Shown: positions 1-7,137 of the stretch, piece after piece
Numbering within the stretch: position 1 is the first letter of the stretch
Layout: each line of letters begins with the position of its first letter
Source: Bacillota bacterium
GTDB lineage: Bacteria > Bacillota > Clostridia > Oscillospirales > Oscillospiraceae
Assembly (NCBI GenBank): GCA_029100605.1
Contig: JAQXPK010000128.1
Location: forward strand, 1-38,330
Reading direction: 5' to 3'
Length of the DNA: 38,330 nucleotides
The notes under the pieces: generated by a model
Told to the model about the DNA's origin: nothing
Databases searched by the model: none
What the model saw: only the letters and a program-made list of their open reading frames with translations
Position numbers and translations under genes: made by a program

Positions 1-1463
1 ACGCCGTACATACTCATGTGGTCGCCATTGTAGGTGCACCAGCCGAGAGCCAGCTCGCTCAAATCCCCGGTACCCACCACAATGCCCCCCACCACGCTGG
101 CGTAATCCATGAGAATCTGGGTGCGTTCCCGCGCCTGGGAGTTTTCGTAGGTGCCGTCGTGTACTTCCGGGTCGTGGCCGATGTCGGAAAAGTGGAGGTT
201 CACCGCGTCTTTGATGTTGATTTCCTTGGCGGACACTCCCAGAGTCCGCATCAGCTCCCAGGAATTGCGATAGGTTCGGTCGGAGGTGCCAAAACAGGGC
301 ATGGTGACACCGCAGACATCGGAGGCGGGGCGTCCCAGGCGGCGCATGGCCTCCACGGACACCAGAAGCGCCAGGGTGGAATCCAAACCGCCGGAAATTC
401 CGATAACGGCCTTGGCGCTGCCAAGAATGGACAATCTCTGTTTCAGCCCCGCCACCTGCATCTGGAAAATTTCCATGCAGCGTTGCACCCGATCCTGCTT
501 TCCGGAGGGCACAAAGGGCAGCTTTTGCAGCGGATACCGCGTTCCGTCTGAGCGCAGCTTGTGCGCATGGGTATTTACCACGGCGGCGGGTTCGCCTCGG
601 TGCTGCCGCGACGCGTCCTGGAAACTCTTGTTCTTCCGGCGATCTGCGCGAATTCTGCCAAGGTCGCAGTCTGCGATGAGCAGATAGTCCGTGGCAATCG
701 GTTCCTTCGTCTCCCCAAGCAGCGTGCCATTCTCGCCGATCAGGCACTGTCCGGAGAAAATCAGATCCTGGGTGGACTCCGTGGAACCGGCGGAGCAGTA
801 GGCGTAGACGCAGTTCAGGGCGGCGGACTGGTGCTTCACCAGATCCCGGCGGTAGGCGCGTTTGCCGATGGTCTCATTGGAGGCGGACAAGTTCAGAATC
901 ACCTCCGCGCCGCTTAAGGCCAGCAAGGTGGAGGGCGGCAGAGGCGTCCACAGATCCTCGCAGATCTCGATGCCCACCATGGCGCTGCCAACGGAGAACA
1001 CCGCCTTGGGGAGAATCGGGACAGTCTGTCCATTCAGCTCAACGGCAGCATCCGTCAAACCCGCCCCGGAGGAAAACCAACGCTTTTCGTAAAACTCATT
1101 GTAGTTTGGAATATAGGTTTTGGGCACCAGGGCGTGAACCGTGCCGCCGGAAATCACCGCCGCGCAGTTGAGCATCCCCGCTCCGTCCCGGACGGGCAGA
1201 CCCACCACCGCGGTGATACCGGGATGAGCTTTGGAACAGGCGGCAATTTCGCCAATGCCATTCTGAACGCCCTCCCACAGCGCGTCCTGGAAAAACAGAT
1301 CCTGGCAGGTATACCCGGTGAGCGCCATTTCCGGAAACAGAACGATGTCAGCCTGCTGCTCGTCAGCTTTCTTCAGATAGGCGCAGATGTCCTCTGTGTT
1401 CTTTGCCACGTCTCCCACCCGTACTGCCGGTACGGCGCAGGCGATTCGGATAAAATCCAGCAT
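1..1463 (-). CDS. nadE: Glutamine-dependent NAD(+) synthase, 3' end outside window
   Basis: Makes NAD+ from deamido-NAD+, ATP and glutamine in the cytoplasm. The visible 487 residues start MLDFIRIACAVPAV. The N-terminal nitrilase-type glutaminase domain shows the expected Glu (LFPEMALTGY), Lys (LVPKTYIPNYNEF) and Cys (GIEICEDLW). The synthetase domain follows with the ATP-binding loop GISGGLDSTLALL near residue 370. Family members are about 640-680 residues, so roughly the last quarter lies past base 1. The start at 1463 is chosen because GGGAGG (1471-1476) sits 7 bases upstream. The gene stands alone here, with its own promoter just upstream and the restriction-modification genes divergent from it. 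Identification is firm; only the C-terminus is unseen. Confidence 0.95.
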   Translation of the reverse strand, partial: MLDFIRIACAVPAVRVGDVAKNTEDICAYLKKADEQQADIVLFPEMALTGYTCQDLFFQDALWEGVQNGIGEIAACSKAHPGITAVVGLPVRDGAGMLNCAAVISGGTVHALVPKTYIPNYNEFYEKRWFSSGAGLTDAAVELNGQTVPILPKAVFSVGSAMVGIEICEDLWTPLPPSTLLALSGAEVILNLSASNETIGKRAYRRDLVKHQSAALNCVYAYCSAGSTESTQDLIFSGQCLIGENGTLLGETKEPIATDYLLIADCDLGRIRADRRKNKSFQDASRQHRGEPAAVVNTHAHKLRSDGTRYPLQKLPFVPSGKQDRVQRCMEIFQMQVAGLKQRLSILGSAKAVIGISGGLDSTLALLVSVEAMRRLGRPASDVCGVTMPCFGTSDRTYRNSWELMRTLGVSAKEINIKDAVNLHFSDIGHDPEVHDGTYENSQARERTQILMDYASVVGGIVVGTGDLSELALGWCTYNGDHMSMYG

Positions 1464-1491
1464 AACGCAGCCTCCCGCTTTCGTTTTGATT

Positions 1492-1519
1492 ATCATACCA
1501 CATTCTTTCCGTTTTGCAA
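1492..1519 (-). promoter_or_regulatory. Predicted sigma-A promoter of nadE
   Basis: On the minus strand TTGCAA (-35, 1514-1519) and TATGAT (-10, 1492-1497) are separated by 16 bases. TGG directly precedes the -10, giving an extended -10 element. The start of nadE lies about 30 bases further on. Confidence 0.6.
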
Positions 1520-1606
1520 AGGATAAATCATATTGCCTGCGTTTCCTTTGCTAGATTTATCCGCATAACCTCTGACGTTTATTGATCGCTTCTATTCGGC
1601 TACCGA

Positions 1607-1635
1607 TTGACATTTCACAGCTATTTCGTTATACT
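1607..1635 (+). promoter_or_regulatory. Predicted promoter of the restriction-modification operon
   Basis: TTGACA (1607-1612) and TATACT (1630-1635) are separated by 17 bases, 58 bases before the nuclease start codon. A short imperfect inverted repeat (ATGAG at 1649, CTCAT at 1666-1672 region) followed by TTTTAT lies between promoter and gene. No controller (C-protein) gene is visible. Confidence 0.7.
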
Positions 1636-1692
1636 GAGATCAGTTATTGATGAGCGACCGTATGCTCTCATTTTATAGAAAGAGGCAAAATC

Positions 1693-2532
1693 ATGAAGTA
1701 TATCGCTGAAAAAGAGGAATTTTCACGTCGGCTAAAAGAATTTGCCGGAGGCTTAAGCACCTATATTGCGAAAAATGACGAATGGACAGTCCGTGGTTTC
1801 ATTGATATTTTTAAAAATATTCACACCATTTCTTCTGATACAAAGATCATTTCAAAAGTTCTGGAACTGCATCTATTCCCACATTTTCTTTCTTTTGCTG
1901 AAGAAATAGGATATGACATTGAACTAGCGGCTTGTCAAAACTGGTATCCAGATTTGACCTTCATTTCCAAGGTAAATCCCCAGCTTAAATTTGCTGTTGA
2001 CTTGAAGACAACATACCGGGATGAAAAGTATCCAGACTTCTGCAATGGCTTCACCCTTGGTTCCCATGGTGAGTATTTTGTTGATCGTAACAGTACAAAG
2101 AACATTCAATACCCGTATTCTGCGTACAGCGGGCATTTCTGCCTTGGAATAATTTATTCGCGTGCAAGCCTTGACCAGCGGGAAGAAACGCAGATTTACC
2201 CGATCAGCGAACTTGACAGCATCCCGCCTGTCATAAAGAATTTTTTATTTTTCGCTGAGGAAAAGTGGAAGATTGCAAGCGATAAGAGCGGCAGCGGCAA
2301 CACAGCCAATATTGGCAGTATTCAAAACATCGATGATATTTTGCATGGTAACGGGGTTTTTGCAAAGGCAGGTGAAAACCTCTTTGACGAGTACTGGGCT
2401 AACTTTGGAAAAATAGACATTTTTGTAAATGGCAAATCCAAAAAAATAACATCTTTTGGTGAGTACTTGCAGTATCGTGGTTTATCTGAAAAGTTAAATA
2501 ATCCGAGAGCATCAAAGAGGAAAGCAACGTGA
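1693..2532 (+). CDS. Type II restriction endonuclease, EcoRV family
   Basis: 279-residue protein that aligns by eye with EcoRV along most of its length. It predicts cleavage of GATATC, although specificity is inferred. The PD-D/EXK core is visible: YPDLTF near residue 94 supplies the first Asp, and AVDLKTTYR near residue 110 supplies the DxK pair. Other EcoRV-like blocks are GFTLGSHGEYF, STKNIQYPYSAY and KWKIASDKSGSGNTANIGSI. Length is slightly above EcoRV itself (245). The ATG at 1693 has AGAGG 7 bases upstream. The gene is visibly AT-rich beside GC-rich neighbours, consistent with horizontal transfer. Its stop overlaps the methylase start by 4 bases. Confidence 0.9.
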   Translation: MKYIAEKEEFSRRLKEFAGGLSTYIAKNDEWTVRGFIDIFKNIHTISSDTKIISKVLELHLFPHFLSFAEEIGYDIELAACQNWYPDLTFISKVNPQLKFAVDLKTTYRDEKYPDFCNGFTLGSHGEYFVDRNSTKNIQYPYSAYSGHFCLGIIYSRASLDQREETQIYPISELDSIPPVIKNFLFFAEEKWKIASDKSGSGNTANIGSIQNIDDILHGNGVFAKAGENLFDEYWANFGKIDIFVNGKSKKITSFGEYLQYRGLSEKLNNPRASKRKAT

Positions 2533-3440
2533 GAGAAAAGGTTTTTGTTCCTCCGATCAAGATACAGGGTATCAAAACCAAATTAGTTCCCCTGATCCGG
2601 CATAACGTCATTATGGATAGCGATTCCGTCTGGATTGAGCCGTTTATGGGTTCTGGCGTTGTGGGTTTCAATGTTGAACCACATTATGCTATATTTGCCG
2701 ATATCAACCCGCATATTATCGAATTCTACAATCAGATTAAATCCGGGATAATTACGCCACATTCTGTACGAGCGTTTCTTGAGCAGGAAGGTAAGCAATT
2801 AGAAGAGAGTAACGGAGAATATTATTATACGGTTCGCGCTCGTTTTAACAAGGAACACAATCCCCTGGACTTTCTGTTCCTGAACAGATCCTGTTTTAAC
2901 GGGATGATTCGATTTAACCAAGGCTATGAATTTAATGTTCCGTATGGTCATAAACCGCAGAGGTTTTCTAAAGCCTATATCACGAAAATCGTCAACCAGG
3001 TAGCCCATATAGCTGATCTGCTTCAACAGCATTCCTGGGATTTTCTCTGCCAGTCTTTTGAAACCACAATCGCAATGGCTAATCCGGGGGACTTTGTTTA
3101 CTGTGACCCACCATATATCGGTAGGAATGTCGATTATTATGACAGTTGGGATGAAAATTCGGAAATCACGTTGCATGATTCATTGTTGAAAACCAGTGCA
3201 AAGTTTATGCTGTCAACCTGGGATCACAACGTCTATAGATGCAATCCGTATATCGAATCAATTTGGGAAGACTGCTGGAAAATAACACAGGAGCACTTTT
3301 ATTTTGTTGGCGCAAAAGTTGAGAATCGGGGCTCTGTCGTAGAAGCCCTTCTCACCAACTACGCTCCAACAGGAAGCGGGAACCAGTTACTTGCAGAAAA
3401 TGAGCAGTTGACACTGTTTGACGATGCTGCCGTGATGTAG
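2529..3440 (+). CDS. DNA adenine-N6 methyltransferase (D12 class), cognate methylase of the EcoRV-like nuclease
   Basis: 303 residues, close to M.EcoRV and Dam in size. It transfers methyl from SAM to adenine and should protect the host from the neighbouring nuclease. Motif X is seen as PPIKIQGIKTKLVPLI, the SAM-binding motif I as EPFMGSGVVGFN, and the catalytic motif IV as YCDPPYIGRN. The GTG start at 2529 overlaps the nuclease stop codon (GTGA, 2529-2532), so translation is probably coupled. Base composition is as AT-rich as the nuclease gene. It could in principle methylate GATC-like sites, as related Dam enzymes do. Pairing with the nuclease makes GATATC the better guess. Confidence 0.92.
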   Translation: MREKVFVPPIKIQGIKTKLVPLIRHNVIMDSDSVWIEPFMGSGVVGFNVEPHYAIFADINPHIIEFYNQIKSGIITPHSVRAFLEQEGKQLEESNGEYYYTVRARFNKEHNPLDFLFLNRSCFNGMIRFNQGYEFNVPYGHKPQRFSKAYITKIVNQVAHIADLLQQHSWDFLCQSFETTIAMANPGDFVYCDPPYIGRNVDYYDSWDENSEITLHDSLLKTSAKFMLSTWDHNVYRCNPYIESIWEDCWKITQEHFYFVGAKVENRGSVVEALLTNYAPTGSGNQLLAENEQLTLFDDAAVM

Positions 3441-3476
3441 TGCCGAAATGATACGATTGCTATACTCATGCTAGTA

Positions 3477-3520
3477 CCCCGTTCAGAAGTAACAGCAATG
3501 GTTGTCACTTCTGAACGGGG
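3477..3520. terminator. 14-bp stem-loop between methylase and metK
   Basis: CCCCGTTCAGAAGT (3477-3490) and ACTTCTGAACGGGG (3507-3520) form a perfect 14-bp stem with a 16-base loop. CATTTTCCATT follows on the plus strand. It probably ends the methylase transcript. It may also serve metK, which ends at 3537 on the other strand, but that side has no T-run. Confidence 0.65.
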
Positions 3521-3536
3521 CATTTTCCATTCTCTG

Positions 3537-4688
3537 TTATCTACAAACTCCCGCCATTGCTTTCAGCTTTTCCGCCAGATCCGTCTGCTCCCAGGGACGG
3601 TTGGAAATACCGAAGTGACCGTTTTCCGCCGTGTCCAGGTAGATCGGGCGGCGGAGATTCAGCTTTTGGATAATTCCGGCAGGGGTCAAATCACAGGTTC
3701 CCCTGAGAAGCGCAGTCATTTTTTCGTCGGAAATGACCCCGGTGCCAAAGCTGTCCACCCGAAGGGACACCGGTTCCGCCACGCCGATGGCATAAGCCAG
3801 CTGCACCTGAACCCGGTCTGCAAGCCCCGCTGCCACCAGATTCTTCGCCATGTACCGCGCCATGTACGCGCCGCTGCGATCCACCTTCGTGGGGTCCTTC
3901 CCGGAAAACGCGCCGCCGCCATGAGAGAAATAGCCGCCGTAGGTATCCACGATGATCTTCCGCCCGGTCAGGCCGGTGTCCCCGTTTGGCCCGCCGATGA
4001 CAAACTGACCGGTAGGGTTGATGTAAATGTGAGCGACCTCCCCGATGGAAAAGCCATAGTTCTCCAGCACCGGGGCGATCACCTGCTCCCGGACAAACCG
4101 GCGAAGCGCCTCAATCGCAAGCTCCCGGCTGTGCATCACGGATACCACCACGGTATCAATTCCGATGACGTGACCCTGTTCGTCAAATTCCACCGTCACC
4201 TGGGTCTTTCCGTCAGGACGGAGTAGGTCGGTCTGTCGGATGCACTGGGTCAACCGGTCACAAAGCGCACGGCTGAGAGCGGCAGGCAGAGGCATCAGCT
4301 CCGGGGTCTGGGCGCAGGCGCCGCCGAACATCATCCCCTGATCTCCCGCGCCGCCCACGGTGTCGTTGGTACCCAGGGCAATGTCGGCGGACTGGGTGTG
4401 AATGCGGCACTGGATCTCCACCGTATCCGCGTCAAAACCATCCCCGGGATGCACATAGCCGATGCGCCGGATGGTTTGGCGGGCAACAGACGCATAGTCC
4501 ACCTCTGCCCGGGTGGTGATCTCGCCGCAGATCATGCAAAAGTCGGTGGTGACCATGGTTTCGCAGGCCACCCTGGAGACAGGATCCTGGGCAAGGCAGG
4601 CGTCCAGGATGGCGTCGGAGATGGCGTCCGCCACCTTGTCCGGGTGACCACAGGTCACGCATTCTGAGGTGAAGAGTCTTTTCTCCAT
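3537..4688 (-). CDS. metK: S-adenosylmethionine synthetase
   Basis: Makes SAM from methionine and ATP. The 383-residue protein has the family length and signatures: FTSECVTCGHPDKVADAISD at the N-terminus, GAGDQGMMFG near residue 112, GPNGDTGLTGRKIIVDTYGG, and the P-loop-like GGGAFSGKDPTKVDRS near residue 240. The ATG at 4688 lies downstream of a complete S-box riboswitch and its terminator, so SAM represses its own synthesis. The gene is monocistronic. Its product is also the methyl donor for the adjacent methylase, which is probably coincidence of insertion site. Confidence 0.97.
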   Translation of the reverse strand: MEKRLFTSECVTCGHPDKVADAISDAILDACLAQDPVSRVACETMVTTDFCMICGEITTRAEVDYASVARQTIRRIGYVHPGDGFDADTVEIQCRIHTQSADIALGTNDTVGGAGDQGMMFGGACAQTPELMPLPAALSRALCDRLTQCIRQTDLLRPDGKTQVTVEFDEQGHVIGIDTVVVSVMHSRELAIEALRRFVREQVIAPVLENYGFSIGEVAHIYINPTGQFVIGGPNGDTGLTGRKIIVDTYGGYFSHGGGAFSGKDPTKVDRSGAYMARYMAKNLVAAGLADRVQVQLAYAIGVAEPVSLRVDSFGTGVISDEKMTALLRGTCDLTPAGIIQKLNLRRPIYLDTAENGHFGISNRPWEQTDLAEKLKAMAGVCR

Positions 4689-4727
4689 GTTTGTTTTTCC
4701 TTTCTGTATTCAAAAATAAAGAAAAAC

Positions 4728-4751
4728 CGCACACCGAAGATTCGATGTGCG
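4728..4751 (-). terminator. Riboswitch-controlled intrinsic terminator of the metK leader
   Basis: On the minus strand CGCACATCGAA pairs with TTCGGTGTGCG, then GTTTTTCTTTATTTTTG follows (4711-4727). The left arm shares ATCGAATC (plus-strand 4739-4746) with an alternative partner at 4760-4767, which gives a clear antiterminator. Confidence 0.88.
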
Positions 4752-4767
4752 CATATAAAATCGAATC

Positions 4768-4860
4768 CTCATCTTTCGTTGCCGCCGGATTTGGCACCTT
4801 TTCCTTTCGGACAGGCTGCCGGGTTTCATCGGGCCGTTCCCTCCACCGCTCTTGATAAGG
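4768..4860 (-). ncRNA. SAM-I (S-box) riboswitch aptamer upstream of metK
   Basis: Reading the minus strand, P1 is formed by CTTATC (about 4855-4860) and GATGAG (4768-4773). Between them lie the diagnostic conserved blocks GGTGGAGGGA, CGGCCCGATGAAACCCGGCA and AAGGTGCCAAATCC. The terminator follows directly, so SAM binding should end transcription before metK. This matches the S-box consensus almost base for base. Confidence 0.96.
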
Positions 4861-4882
4861 CTTGTATGCAGTTCGGTTTCTT

Positions 4883-4910
4883 ATTTTACATGGTTTGGTC
4901 AAAATGTCAA
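4883..4910 (-). promoter_or_regulatory. Predicted metK promoter
   Basis: On the minus strand TTGACA (4905-4910) and TAAAAT (4883-4888) are separated by 16 bases. Transcription would start about 15 bases before the riboswitch P1 helix, as expected. Confidence 0.7.
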
Positions 4911-4941
4911 GAGATTTCTTCCAACGTTCACAAATCCGTTG

Positions 4942-4970
4942 TAGACATTTGCATGGAATGCTGATAGAAT
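4942..4970 (+). promoter_or_regulatory. Predicted promoter of the rhomboid-like gene
   Basis: TAGACA (4942-4947) and TAGAAT (4965-4970) are 17 bases apart, and TGA before the -10 makes it an extended -10 element. It lies 30 bases before the start codon. Confidence 0.55.
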
Positions 4971-5000
4971 GGGAATACGTTACATTAGGAGTTGAGCCAA

Positions 5001-5864
5001 GTGAAAAACCTTCGCAAAAAGTTCGAGCTTTTCTGCCTCCGAAACCGGGACAAGGGTATTCCCAACCTGATGCTCTATATCGTCATTGGCACCGCCATCG
5101 TGTACCTGTTCAGCGTGATGTCCGGAAACGCCGTGCTGTACAACATTCTCTGCTTTGACCGGGCGAGCATTCTTCGGGGGCAGATCTGGAGGCTGTTTAC
5201 CTACCCGCTGACCTATAACGCTGGAAATATCCTCCTCACCGCCGTCGTCCTGTTCTGCTATTACTCTCTGGGACGTTCGATGGAGAATATCTGGGGCACC
5301 CTGCGGTTTAATCTGTACTACCTCACCGGTATGGTGATGATGGACGTTTACTGCATGATCTTTGGCGGCCGCGCCAGCGTGACCTACCTGAACCTGAGCC
5401 TGTTTCTCAGCTATGCCACGCTGTTCCCCGACGCGAATTTCCTGCTGTTTTTTATCATTCCCATTCGGGCGTGGATTTTCGCCCTGATTGATCTTGCCAT
5501 GGTGCTCCTCAGTCTGATCACCGATCCCTTCCCCTACAACCTATTCTCCGTGATTTCCCTGGCAAACTATTTTCTCTTCTTTGGCAAGGATGTGCTGAAT
5601 GTGATTCCCATGTCCTGGCGGGTTAAGGTCGCCAGTCTATTCCAACGCAGCCCCAGAAAGCCAAAGGCAAAGGTCATCCCCTTTGACGCAGGCTCCCATC
5701 AGGCGTCCAACGCCTCGGCAAAAGCGCCCTACACCCACCGCTGCACCATATGCGGCAGAACGGACGTGACGAATCCCGAGCTGGAATTCCGCTACTGCTC
5801 CAAGTGCAAGGGCTACTACTGCTACTGTCAGGATCACATCAACAACCACACCCACATTCAATAA
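5001..5864 (+). CDS. Rhomboid-like membrane protein without protease active site, with C-terminal zinc-finger-like domain
   Basis: 287 residues with about six hydrophobic segments between residues 20 and 205. The rhomboid fold is suggested by WRLFTYPL, by NILLTAVVLFCYYSLGRSME followed by WGTLRFNLYYL, and by LSYATLFPDANFLLFFIIPI. The catalytic GxSG serine motif is absent from the matching region (VTYLNLSLFLSY), so it should be a pseudoprotease. After a basic linker, a cytoplasmic tail carries CTICGRTD, YCSKCKGYYCYC and HINNHTH, a probable two-metal Cys/His cluster. The GTG at 5001 is preferred over TTG at 4992 because AGGAG (4987-4991) is 9 bases upstream of the GTG. The gene is monocistronic. 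Partner and role are unknown; membrane quality control or adaptor work is only a guess. Confidence 0.8.
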   Translation: MKNLRKKFELFCLRNRDKGIPNLMLYIVIGTAIVYLFSVMSGNAVLYNILCFDRASILRGQIWRLFTYPLTYNAGNILLTAVVLFCYYSLGRSMENIWGTLRFNLYYLTGMVMMDVYCMIFGGRASVTYLNLSLFLSYATLFPDANFLLFFIIPIRAWIFALIDLAMVLLSLITDPFPYNLFSVISLANYFLFFGKDVLNVIPMSWRVKVASLFQRSPRKPKAKVIPFDAGSHQASNASAKAPYTHRCTICGRTDVTNPELEFRYCSKCKGYYCYCQDHINNHTHIQ

Positions 5865-5906
5865 CCGTCCTTTCCCGAAAGAAACTAATATTTTGTCAAA
5901 TTACTC

Positions 5907-5935
5907 TTGCATTATTCCACCACCCGTGGTATAAT
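5907..5935 (+). promoter_or_regulatory. Promoter of the aromatic amino acid operon
   Basis: TTGCAT (5907-5912) and a perfect TATAAT (5930-5935) are separated by 17 bases, with TGG before the -10. Transcription should start near 5942, giving a leader of about 190 bases before aroF. Confidence 0.8.
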
Positions 5936-5966
5936 GTCCGCAGCTACTGAACAAGGAGACTTTTCC

Positions 5967-6035
5967 ATGGTCACCATGAACACTTCTGCCCACTTCTACT
6001 TTTACTACTATTACTTTTTTACCGGGAAAAAGTAA
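5967..6035 (+). CDS. Phe/Tyr-rich leader peptide of the aro operon
   Basis: A 22-codon open frame with a good ribosome binding site (AAGGAG, 5953-5958, 8 bases before ATG). After MVTMNTSAH come nine consecutive aromatic codons (FYFYYYYFF, 5994-6020), then TGKK and stop. There is no Trp. It lies between a strong promoter and an intrinsic terminator ahead of a Phe/Tyr operon, the architecture of pheL- and trpL-type attenuators. TACTTTTT in the Tyr/Phe codons (6012-6019) can pair with AAAAAGTA over the stop codon (6027-6034). Stalling on uncharged tRNA-Phe or tRNA-Tyr is expected to expose sequence for an antiterminator. The peptide itself probably has no other function. Confidence 0.87.
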   Translation: MVTMNTSAHFYFYYYYFFTGKK

Positions 6036-6085
6036 TAGCGATTTGTGCTGCAGAGAATTTCAGGAGCTTCCAAGGGTATTGCAAA

Positions 6086-6119
6086 ACGCCGCACGAATTG
6101 CCGTGCGGCGTATTTTTAT
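6086..6119 (+). terminator. Attenuator terminator of the aro operon
   Basis: CGCCGCACG (6087-6095) pairs perfectly with CGTGCGGCG (6102-6110) around a 6-base loop, followed by TATTTTTATT. It lies between the leader peptide and aroF. A candidate antiterminator pairs GCGATTTGT (6038-6046) with GCAAAACGC (6081-6089), overlapping the left arm; that pairing is weaker and includes one mismatch and one G-U pair. Confidence 0.85.
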
Positions 6120-6135
6120 TGAGGAGATGGAAAAC

Positions 6136-7137
6136 ATGATCGCAGTTCTCAAAAACGGCACCACCCCTGACCAGGTTCAGCATCTGGTGGACTGGCTCAA
6201 GAATATGAATCTGGATGTCCACATTTCTCAGGGCGCTGAGGTCACCATTCTGGGTCTCATCGGCGACACCAGCCGGGTGGATATTGACCTTCTGAAAAGT
6301 TTGGAAATGGTGGAGACCGTCAAGCGGGTGTCCGAGCCGTTTAAGCAGGCCAATCGGAAATTTCACCCCCTGGATACCATCATTGAGGTGGGTAACGCCC
6401 GCATCGGCGGCGGCTACTTCGCCATGATCGCCGGGCCATGCAGCGTGGAAAACGAGGATCAGATCATCGAGGTTGCCACCGCTGTCAAGCAGTCCGGGGC
6501 AAACATACTCCGGGGCGGCGCGTTTAAGCCCCGTACGTCCCCCTACGCGTTCCAGGGGCTCAAGGACGAGGGTATCCGCCTGCTGCTGAAGGCCAAAAAG
6601 GCCACGGGACTTCCCATTGTCACGGAGATCATGAACATCTCCACCCTCGACCTGTTCGATGACGTGGACATTATCCAGGTGGGCGCCCGGAATATGCAGA
6701 ACTTTGACCTTCTGAAGGAGCTGGGCAAAACCAACAAACCCATTCTCCTCAAGCGAGGCCTTGCCAACACCCTTCAGGAGCTGCTCATGAGCGCCGAATA
6801 TATCATGAGCGAGGGCAACAGCAAGGTCATCCTCTGCGAGCGGGGCATCCGCACCTTTGAAACCGCCACCCGGAACACCCTGGATCTCTCCGCCGTTCCC
6901 GTGCTCCACAGCCTGTCCCACCTGCCGGTGGTCATCGACCCCAGCCACGCCACCGGCAAGGCCAATCTGGTGGCTCCCATGGCCTACGCTGCCACCGCCG
7001 CCGGTGCCGACGGCATCATGATCGAGGTGCACAACAACCCTGCCTGTGCCCTGTGCGACGGTGCGCAGTCCCTGACGCCGCCCCAGTTTGACGAAATTGC
7101 CCGGAAGGTGCGGCAGATTCGTGAGGTCATCGCATGA
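6136..7137 (+). CDS. aroF: DAHP synthase, type I-beta, with N-terminal regulatory domain
   Basis: Condenses PEP with erythrose-4-phosphate, the first step of the shikimate pathway. 333 residues. Residues 1-65 form the ferredoxin-like regulatory domain known from the Thermotoga enzyme ([20 protein letters not shown]). The barrel follows with [35 protein letters not shown]-like [15 protein letters not shown] and [12 protein letters not shown], which supply metal and PEP ligands. The ATG at 6136 is chosen because GAGGAG (6121-6126) lies 9 bases upstream; earlier in-frame starts would run into the terminator. First gene of the eight-gene operon, overlapping tyrA by 4 bases. In characterised relatives the N-terminal domain mediates Tyr inhibition. 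Confidence 0.96.
   Translation: MIAVLKNGTTPDQVQHLVDWLKNMNLDVHISQGAEVTILGLIGDTSRVDIDLLKSLEMVETVKRVSEPFKQANRKFHPLDTIIEVGNARIGGGYFAMIAGPCSVENEDQIIEVATAVKQSGANILRGGAFKPRTSPYAFQGLKDEGIRLLLKAKKATGLPIVTEIMNISTLDLFDDVDIIQVGARNMQNFDLLKELGKTNKPILLKRGLANTLQELLMSAEYIMSEGNSKVILCERGIRTFETATRNTLDLSAVPVLHSLSHLPVVIDPSHATGKANLVAPMAYAATAAGADGIMIEVHNNPACALCDGAQSLTPPQFDEIARKVRQIREVIA

Noticed and set aside
6043..6135. aroF starting at an upstream in-frame ATG
   Set aside because: It would translate through the attenuator terminator. GAGGAG directly before 6136 fixes the start there.
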